Positions 59,164-64,000 of a stretch of 64,000 bases of DNA are shown here, piece after piece. The stretch is taken from NCBI RefSeq assembly GCF_900100365.1, contig NZ_FNKU01000001.1, positions 806,001 through 870,000 on the forward strand. The letters are read 5' to 3'. Numbering within the stretch: the stretch's first letter is position 1; each line of letters starts with the position of its first letter. This stretch comes from Pseudomonas cannabina. GTDB taxonomy: Bacteria; Pseudomonadota; Gammaproteobacteria; Pseudomonadales; Pseudomonadaceae. Under the pieces are notes generated by a model that was not told the origin of the DNA, made no database searches, and saw nothing but the letters and a program-made list of their open reading frames with translations. The position numbers and the translations under genes are program-made.

Positions 59164-59814
59164 ATGCCTCGTAAAAATCAGGGCGACGCAACTGTCCCGG
59201 CCAAGACGACCAAAAGCTCCACCGATTACATGCGTGAAATGCGTCTGCGACTCAAAGACGCCGGTCTGGTCAAGCGGGAATTCTGGATCCGGCCCGAGAA
59301 TGTCGATGCCCTGCGTGGTATCGAAAAAGCGTTAAGACAGCCCTTTCTGGGCGAGAGGATCAAATTGGAGGATTTCATGACCGAGAACACCCACTGGACC
59401 ATCAGCTCACTGCAGAAGGCTCTTTCCGAACTTGAGCTGGTGACGAACGGGAAGATCGAGCTCGACGTGACCGAAGGCGATGCATCGGGCATCAAGCTGA
59501 CTATGGCCGATTATGGCGACCTGCCCATCTACATCGCCGTGGAAGGCGAGCAGATTCTGGCCGACGCGACCCTGATCGAAGTGAACAAGGTCAAGAACGT
59601 GCAGGCCTTCAACGATGTGGTACTGCGCAGCCGCGATCTGTTTCCACTGTCCTCGATCGGCATTGAAAAGCTGGGTGGCGATCAGGAAGTCTATTGCCTG
59701 TTCGGCGCACTGAGCGCCGCCTCGTCGCTCACCGTCATCGTGCAGGAAATTCTCACCCTCGCGGACAATGTGATCCGTGCGGCCGACGCTTTTGAAGATC
59801 ATTTCATCTACTGA
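59164..59814 (+). CDS. yjfI: DUF2170 protein, YjfI-like
   Basis: The 216-residue protein has a basic N-terminal arm (MPRKNQGDATVPAKTTKSST) with DYMREMRLRLKDAGLVKREF, resembling a small DNA-binding or coiled segment, and a C-terminal DUF2170 domain. DUF2170 proteins are found before PspA/IM30-like genes, as E. coli yjfI is before yjfJ. The function is unknown. It is the first gene of a seven-gene run on the plus strand; the promoter is probably in 58980-59150 but no clear hexamers are seen. Confidence 0.85.
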   Translation: MPRKNQGDATVPAKTTKSSTDYMREMRLRLKDAGLVKREFWIRPENVDALRGIEKALRQPFLGERIKLEDFMTENTHWTISSLQKALSELELVTNGKIELDVTEGDASGIKLTMADYGDLPIYIAVEGEQILADATLIEVNKVKNVQAFNDVVLRSRDLFPLSSIGIEKLGGDQEVYCLFGALSAASSLTVIVQEILTLADNVIRAADAFEDHFIY

Positions 59815-59840
59815 ACAGCGCTGTCAGGCGGAGAATATTC

Positions 59841-60548
59841 ATGACTACGAGTATCTGGAAAAAACTGGTAACCGCCGTTCGTGGTGGCGCTTCCGAAGTG
59901 GGCGAGTCGATCGCCGATGCCAACGCCATCCGCATCCTGGATCAGGAAATCCGTGACGCTGAGAACGCACTGGTCAAGGCCCGTGACGGGCTGATTACCA
60001 TCAAGGCCAAGCACAAGTTGTCGGCACAACGCCTTGAAGAACATGCGACCAGCATTGCCAACTGGGAAGGCCGTGCCATGCAGGCCCTGAACAAGGGCGA
60101 AGAAGCCCTGGCGGTCGAATGTGCGAACAAGATTGCCGAGATCGAAGCCCTGCGTGATCAGGAGCAGGAACTGGCCGACCAGTTCAACAAGCAGGTTGGT
60201 CTGCTCCAGGAGCAGGTGATCAAGGCCGAGTCGCGGATCAAGAGCCTCAAGCAGCAGGTCGAGATGGCCAAGGCTCGCGAAACCGTGCAACGCGCCCGGG
60301 TCGCAACGGCCACTGCAACCGGTGGCGCCAGTGGAGCCGTGGAAACCGCAGTCGGTTCGCTGGCGCGCCTCAAGCAGCGTCAGGACGAACAGGACGCCAA
60401 GCTGGAAGCGGCTGAAGAGCTGGCCAGCCAGTCCAGCGGCAGCGATCTTGAGCGTCGCCTGCAGGATGCCGGCATCGGTGCCAAAAGTGGCGGTGCGGAA
60501 GATGTGCTGGCGCGCTTGAAAGCCAAAAACCTGACGCCTGCCCAGTAA
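59841..60548 (+). CDS. yjfJ: PspA/IM30 family protein, YjfJ-like
   Basis: The 235-residue protein is almost wholly helical and coiled coil (about residues 25-190), with the PspA/IM30 pattern (IRDAENALVKARDGLITIKA, then LLQEQVIKAESRIKSLKQQV). PspA-type proteins polymerise on stressed membranes through an N-terminal amphipathic helix (SIWKKLVTAVRGGASE here). The neighbours make it YjfJ rather than the classic pspABC member; no pspF, B or C is present. Confidence 0.9.
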   Translation: MTTSIWKKLVTAVRGGASEVGESIADANAIRILDQEIRDAENALVKARDGLITIKAKHKLSAQRLEEHATSIANWEGRAMQALNKGEEALAVECANKIAEIEALRDQEQELADQFNKQVGLLQEQVIKAESRIKSLKQQVEMAKARETVQRARVATATATGGASGAVETAVGSLARLKQRQDEQDAKLEAAEELASQSSGSDLERRLQDAGIGAKSGGAEDVLARLKAKNLTPAQ

Positions 60549-60566
60549 GCCCGGCGAGGGCGGGTG

Positions 60567-61121
60567 ATGGAGTTTTCAACACGACTCAAAGTCATCCTTG
60601 CCCTGTCGGCCGTGCTGATTGTGGTGCAGGTCATCAACTCGATTACCGGCAATGGTCTTGTTCATTTCGGTATCATGCCGCGCAACCTGACCGGGTTGCG
60701 CGGCATTGTTTTTGCGCCTTTTCTGCACGGTTCGATTCAGCACTTGCTCAGCAACCTGTTGCCGTTCATTGTGCTGAGCTGGCTGGTGGCCACCGAAGGG
60801 GTCAGGCGTTACGCGTGGGTCGCCGGGCTGATTTGCCTGTTGGGTGGCGCGCTGGTCTGGACCTTCGGCCGCAGCAATATTCACGTCGGCGCAAGCGGTC
60901 TGATCTTCGGTTTGTGGGCCTATTTGCTGGCTCGCGCCTGGTATCAACGCAGCGTCGCCAGCCTGTTGCTGGCCCTGATCGCGCTGGCAGGCTATGGCGG
61001 ATTGATTTTTGGCTTCGTTCCGGTGGCTGGTGTTTCGTTTGAATCACACATCGCCGGGGCGTTTGCCGGTATTTGCGTGGCGTGGCTGATGCACTCCAGA
61101 GCATTGCTGGCACAGAAGTAA
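60567..61121 (+). CDS. Small rhomboid-family intramembrane protease
   Basis: The 184-residue protein has six membrane segments and no extra domain. It keeps the rhomboid dyad: Ser in VGASGLIFG (near residue 112) and His in SFESHIAGAFAG (near residue 160), plus HGSIQHLLSNLLPF. It is inserted between the PspA-like and DUF2491 genes, an arrangement not present in the E. coli yjf operon. It may cleave a membrane partner from the same operon; this is inference. ATG 60567 is preferred to GTG 60564. Confidence 0.85.
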   Translation: MEFSTRLKVILALSAVLIVVQVINSITGNGLVHFGIMPRNLTGLRGIVFAPFLHGSIQHLLSNLLPFIVLSWLVATEGVRRYAWVAGLICLLGGALVWTFGRSNIHVGASGLIFGLWAYLLARAWYQRSVASLLLALIALAGYGGLIFGFVPVAGVSFESHIAGAFAGICVAWLMHSRALLAQK

Positions 61122-61200
61122 ACCAGTCTTTCAAACAATGTGTTTATTCCGGGTGAGGACGTTTTTCATAGCGCCCCGGTCGTCTTCAAGGAAATCAGTT

Positions 61201-61866
61201 ATGAGTTGGTTCAAACGTGCCATGGGTCTGGAAGCACCCAAGGCATCCGGTCGTGATGGCGAACAACCCGCTGGCACCGTCAGCCCGCTGGGGCTGGCAT
61301 CTGGCCGTATGCTGTGCCTGGACAGTTCGTTGAAACTGTTGCTCGACGGTCATTCGGAAGTGGTCGTCCCGGCGGATGAAAAAGTCTGGGCCGTGGGCCG
61401 TGTCGATCTTGGCCAGTCGATGACGCTGCATCGTTTCTACCTCGATAACGAGGACTACTTCCTGCAAGTGGTCAGCAACGGCCCGAACCCGGAAGACGTG
61501 CAGGACATTATCCTGTTCGGCTATTACAGTGCCGTGCCGATCACCAGCAAGGATGAATTGCTGCGCCTGACCGGCCCGTCCTCGAAGATCGGCCTGCCGA
61601 CCTACGAGCACGATGGCGAAGTATTCGAACGGCAGTGGGGCACGTCGCCTGGCCAGACCGAACTGACGCCGCTGGATGAAGACATCGTCAGCCCTGACGC
61701 TGCTTACCGGATCAAACACCTGAGCATGCTGTACGCCCGCGACACCGGCCTGATCAACCGCCGTGAGTTTCTGCTGTTTTCGGTCGAAGAAGACGAAGAG
61801 GGCAGCATCACACTCACCACGGCGGTTGGCATAACGCTGCAATCCACTGATATCAACGTTCTTTGA
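61201..61866 (+). CDS. yjfK: DUF2491 protein, YjfK-like
   Basis: The 221-residue soluble protein starts MSWFKRAMGLEAPKASGRDG and shows the DUF2491 pattern shared with E. coli YjfK (WAVGRVDLGQSMTLHRFYLD, then QRQWGTSPGQTELTPLDE). No enzymatic motif is recognised. The ATG at 61201 matches the family start; upstream in-frame sequence (from 61138) is intergenic. Confidence 0.88.
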   Translation: MSWFKRAMGLEAPKASGRDGEQPAGTVSPLGLASGRMLCLDSSLKLLLDGHSEVVVPADEKVWAVGRVDLGQSMTLHRFYLDNEDYFLQVVSNGPNPEDVQDIILFGYYSAVPITSKDELLRLTGPSSKIGLPTYEHDGEVFERQWGTSPGQTELTPLDEDIVSPDAAYRIKHLSMLYARDTGLINRREFLLFSVEEDEEGSITLTTAVGITLQSTDINVL

Positions 61867-61879
61867 CAAGGAAATCCTC

Positions 61880-62305
61880 ATGATCGACGCGCTGCGTATG
61901 TCGCTCAATGCCACTGCCGTGTTCGGCTTCGTCATGTACATCCTGGTGGCGGCGATTCTGTTCGCCCTGTTCCAGTTCATCTACAGCAGGATCACGCCGC
62001 ACAAGGAGTTCGCGCTGATCCGTGAAAACAACAGCGCAGCGGCAGTCGCTCTGGGTGGCTCGCTGATCGGCTTCGCGTTGCCGGCCAGCAACATCATCAG
62101 TTACAGCATCAGCATTCTGGACGTGGTGGTCTGGGCGGTGATTGCTGCCGTGGTGCAACTGCTGGCGTTCGGCGTCACCAGTGTGGTGCTCAAGGGCCTG
62201 TCGACCCGCATCGCCAGGGGCGAACTGGCAGCGGCTATCTATTCGGCCAGCGTCGCGATCAGCGTCGGTCTTCTCAATGCGGCCTGCATGACCCCGTCGG
62301 TCTGA
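61880..62305 (+). CDS. yjfL: DUF350 membrane protein, YjfL-like
   Basis: The 141-residue hydrophobic protein has four predicted membrane helices (AVFGFVMYILVAAILFALFQ; SLIGFALPASNIISYSISIL; VVVWAVIAAVVQLLAFGVTS; AIYSASVAISVGLLNAACMT), the layout of DUF350/YjfL. The repeated pattern suggests two two-helix repeats. Role unknown; it is often linked to ATP-grasp YjfC-type proteins. Confidence 0.87.
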   Translation: MIDALRMSLNATAVFGFVMYILVAAILFALFQFIYSRITPHKEFALIRENNSAAAVALGGSLIGFALPASNIISYSISILDVVVWAVIAAVVQLLAFGVTSVVLKGLSTRIARGELAAAIYSASVAISVGLLNAACMTPSV

Positions 62306-62329
62306 CGGCAGCTTTGAACAAGGAGACTC

Positions 62330-63079
62330 ATGATGAGACGTAGTTCAGTAAAGCTGGTGCTCGCCAGTACACTTCCCTTGGCGCTTGCCGGGTGTGGTCC
62401 GTCTGAAAACAAGCAGAATTTTGAAGCGAAGGCCAATTTCAAGTCGGTGCAGGAATGCGTCGAAGCCAAAGTGCCGGTAGACGTGTGTTCGGATGCCTAC
62501 ATGCAGGCGCTGTCCGACCATCGGCGCATTGCGCCGACCTACGATGACAAGGCCTCCTGTGACGCGGACTTCGTGCCGGATTACTGCCAGGTCACCTCCG
62601 ATGGCAAGTACATGCCGAAGCTCGGCGGCTTCGAACTGGGCTTCTCCGGGCAGGTGCCCAAAGAGGCGCTGGACCGGGCCAATCAGGAAGTTGCGCAGTC
62701 GGCCCCGGCAGGTATGAGCGGCACCACCGGGCTGATGGCCGGCCTGCTGATCGGCAATCTGCTCAGCAATGGTTTCGGTGGCGGCAGCCGTTATTATTCG
62801 CAGCCCATTTATCAGACGCGCGATGATCGCGGTGGCTATTACAGCTCTTCGCTGCCCAGCCAGATCGACCGCGGCAAGACCTTCGGTCGTTCGACCCAGG
62901 CGCAATCCAGCCCGGATCGCAGCTACGGCAAGAGCACGCTGGGACGCAACCTGGGCAACTCGGGTTCTGGTTCATCGTCGGTGTCATCGACCATTTCGCG
63001 TGGCGGCTTCGGCAGTCAGGCTGCGGCACGCAGCGGCTGGGGCGGCAAGAGCAGCGGCAGCGGCAGTTTCGGAGGCTGA
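62330..63079 (+). CDS. yjfM: DUF1190 lipoprotein, YjfM-like
   Basis: The 249-residue protein has a lipoprotein signal MMRRSSVKLVLASTLPLALA with lipobox LALAGC, then a DUF1190 domain with conserved Cys residues (VQECVEAKVPVDVCSDAYMQ, CDADFVPDYCQ). The C-terminal third is Ser/Gly-rich, ending GKSSGSGSFGG. It resembles E. coli YjfM and YgiB. It may start at 62330 or 62333. Confidence 0.87.
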   Translation: MMRRSSVKLVLASTLPLALAGCGPSENKQNFEAKANFKSVQECVEAKVPVDVCSDAYMQALSDHRRIAPTYDDKASCDADFVPDYCQVTSDGKYMPKLGGFELGFSGQVPKEALDRANQEVAQSAPAGMSGTTGLMAGLLIGNLLSNGFGGGSRYYSQPIYQTRDDRGGYYSSSLPSQIDRGKTFGRSTQAQSSPDRSYGKSTLGRNLGNSGSGSSSVSSTISRGGFGSQAAARSGWGGKSSGSGSFGG

Positions 63080-63090
63080 CGGAACGGTCC

Positions 63091-64000
63091 ATGAAGAAGA
63101 TCAGCATCGAGGAACGTCCGGACTGGCGCGCTACTGCCGAACGTGAAGGCTTCAACTTCCACACCATTGACGGCGAGCGCTATTGGGATGAACGTGGTTA
63201 TTACCTGTTCACCGAACAGCAGATTACCCGCGATCTTGAAGCGCCGACTCAGGCGCTTCACCAGATGTGCATGGACGCCGTGGCGCGGGTAGTGGACAGC
63301 GAGGAACTGCTGCACCAACTGGCGATTCCGGAAGCGTTCTTCGATGTGATTCAGACGTCATGGAAACAGGGGCATCCGCATCTCTATGCACGCTTCGACT
63401 TTGCCTACGATGGCACGGGCCCGGCGAAGATGTACGAGATCAATGCCGATACGCCGACCAGCCTGATGGAGGCCGGGGCGTTTCAACTGCTCTGGCTGGA
63501 AGATCAGATGGCGCGCGGGGTGTTGCCTGCGCATGCCACCCAGTTCAATTCGATTGCCGAGGACCTGGTTCGCGCATTCGCCGAATTTCCGGGGCAATGC
63601 CCGTTTTATTTTTCGGCCATGTCCGGTTCGGTCGAAGACCGTGGCACCACCGATTTTCTGCGGCGCATGGCTGCCCATGTCGGCATTGAGGCCAGGCACA
63701 TCGACATCGAAGACATCGGGCTCGATGCCGAAGGGCGTTTCGTCGACCTGGAAGGGCGCTGGATCGAGCGCTTGTTCAAGCTGCATGCGTGGGAACACAT
63801 CTTTCACGAGGAATTCGGCAAGCATGTGCCCGCCAGCGGCACCCAGTTCGTCGAGCCTGCCTGGAAAGCGATTCTCAGCAATAAAGGCATATTGCCGTTG
63901 TTGTGGCAGTTCAACGAAGGGCATCCGAACCTGCTGCCTGCGCGTGTCGATCAGGAGACTGACCGACCGGTACCCAAAGGCTGGGTGCGCAAACCGTATT
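63091..64000 (+). CDS. yjfC: ATP-grasp glutathionylspermidine-synthase-like protein, YjfC-like, cut by window edge
   Basis: The visible 303 residues start MKKISIEERPDWRATAEREG and match the glutathionylspermidine synthase/ATP-grasp family (HLYARFDFAYDGTGPAKMYE, INADTPTSLMEAG, WIERLFKLHAWEHIFHEEFG). Full members of about 385 residues carry an ATP-grasp domain that ligates an amine to a peptide or protein carboxylate. There is no linked amidase domain in the visible part. The substrate is unknown. It lies eleven bases after the DUF1190 lipoprotein and completes the yjfI-to-yjfC set. Confidence 0.9.
   Translation, partial: MKKISIEERPDWRATAEREGFNFHTIDGERYWDERGYYLFTEQQITRDLEAPTQALHQMCMDAVARVVDSEELLHQLAIPEAFFDVIQTSWKQGHPHLYARFDFAYDGTGPAKMYEINADTPTSLMEAGAFQLLWLEDQMARGVLPAHATQFNSIAEDLVRAFAEFPGQCPFYFSAMSGSVEDRGTTDFLRRMAAHVGIEARHIDIEDIGLDAEGRFVDLEGRWIERLFKLHAWEHIFHEEFGKHVPASGTQFVEPAWKAILSNKGILPLLWQFNEGHPNLLPARVDQETDRPVPKGWVRKPY

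Overview
The window is a chromosomal segment (about 60% G+C) of a fluorescent pseudomonad, most probably of the Pseudomonas syringae group. The evidence is the order of its housekeeping genes (rluC, HAD hydrolase, sppA, maf, yceD, rpmF, plsX, fabD, fabG, acpP, fabF, pabC, mltG, tmk, holB, pilZ, tatD; then usg, fimV, truA, trpF, accD, folC, SPOR protein, cvpA, purF, metZ), Pseudomonas REP-type repeats, and insertion sequences and longer repeats of the kind common in P. syringae. It is ordinary backbone DNA with point-like mobile insertions. I see no prophage, CRISPR array, secretion island or biosynthetic cluster.

Layout. 1-1286: an IS3-family element running off the left edge, stopping a few bases from the rne terminator. 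1344-5362: rne on the minus strand with a very long upstream region. 5376-18890: a plus-strand run of RNA modification, protein quality control, fatty-acid/phospholipid synthesis, cell-wall lytic, nucleotide and replication genes; sppA is frameshifted in a G6 tract. 18891-19202: a 167-bp MITE abutting the tatD stop codon, then the sRNA RgsA on the minus strand. 19402-22125: LysE-type exporter, TetR regulator, DUF4823 lipoprotein, DUF1285 protein. 22211-35216: usg to metZ, ending in a short-chain dehydrogenase whose 5' end is frameshifted by an extra copy of a 5-bp repeat. 35366-35770: tRNA-Val and two identical tRNA-Asp genes, whose terminator hairpin has been split in its loop by an IS1182-family element (35825-37427).

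37611-47571: DUF2242 lipoprotein, a REPIN-like palindrome, ilvA on the minus strand preceded by what looks like a complete transcription attenuator (leader peptide with three consecutive Ile codons and competing hairpins), an AraC regulator, a nitrilase-fold membrane protein lacking the catalytic Cys, fadH, a D-cysteine desulfhydrase-like PLP enzyme and an MHS transporter. 47684-48477 is a tandem pair of ~399-bp repeats. 48738-51235 is an fsr-arsB efflux pair. 52373-58901 runs nadK, metallophosphatase, rhomboid, DUF1315, DUF2797, pepN.

59164-64000 (running off the right edge) is an operon like E. coli yjfI-J-K-L-M-C: DUF2170, PspA/IM30-like, DUF2491, DUF350, DUF1190 lipoprotein and an ATP-grasp glutathionylspermidine-synthase-like protein. 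Here a small rhomboid protease is inserted after the PspA-like gene. This envelope module of unknown function and the ilvA attenuator are the most interesting parts of the window.
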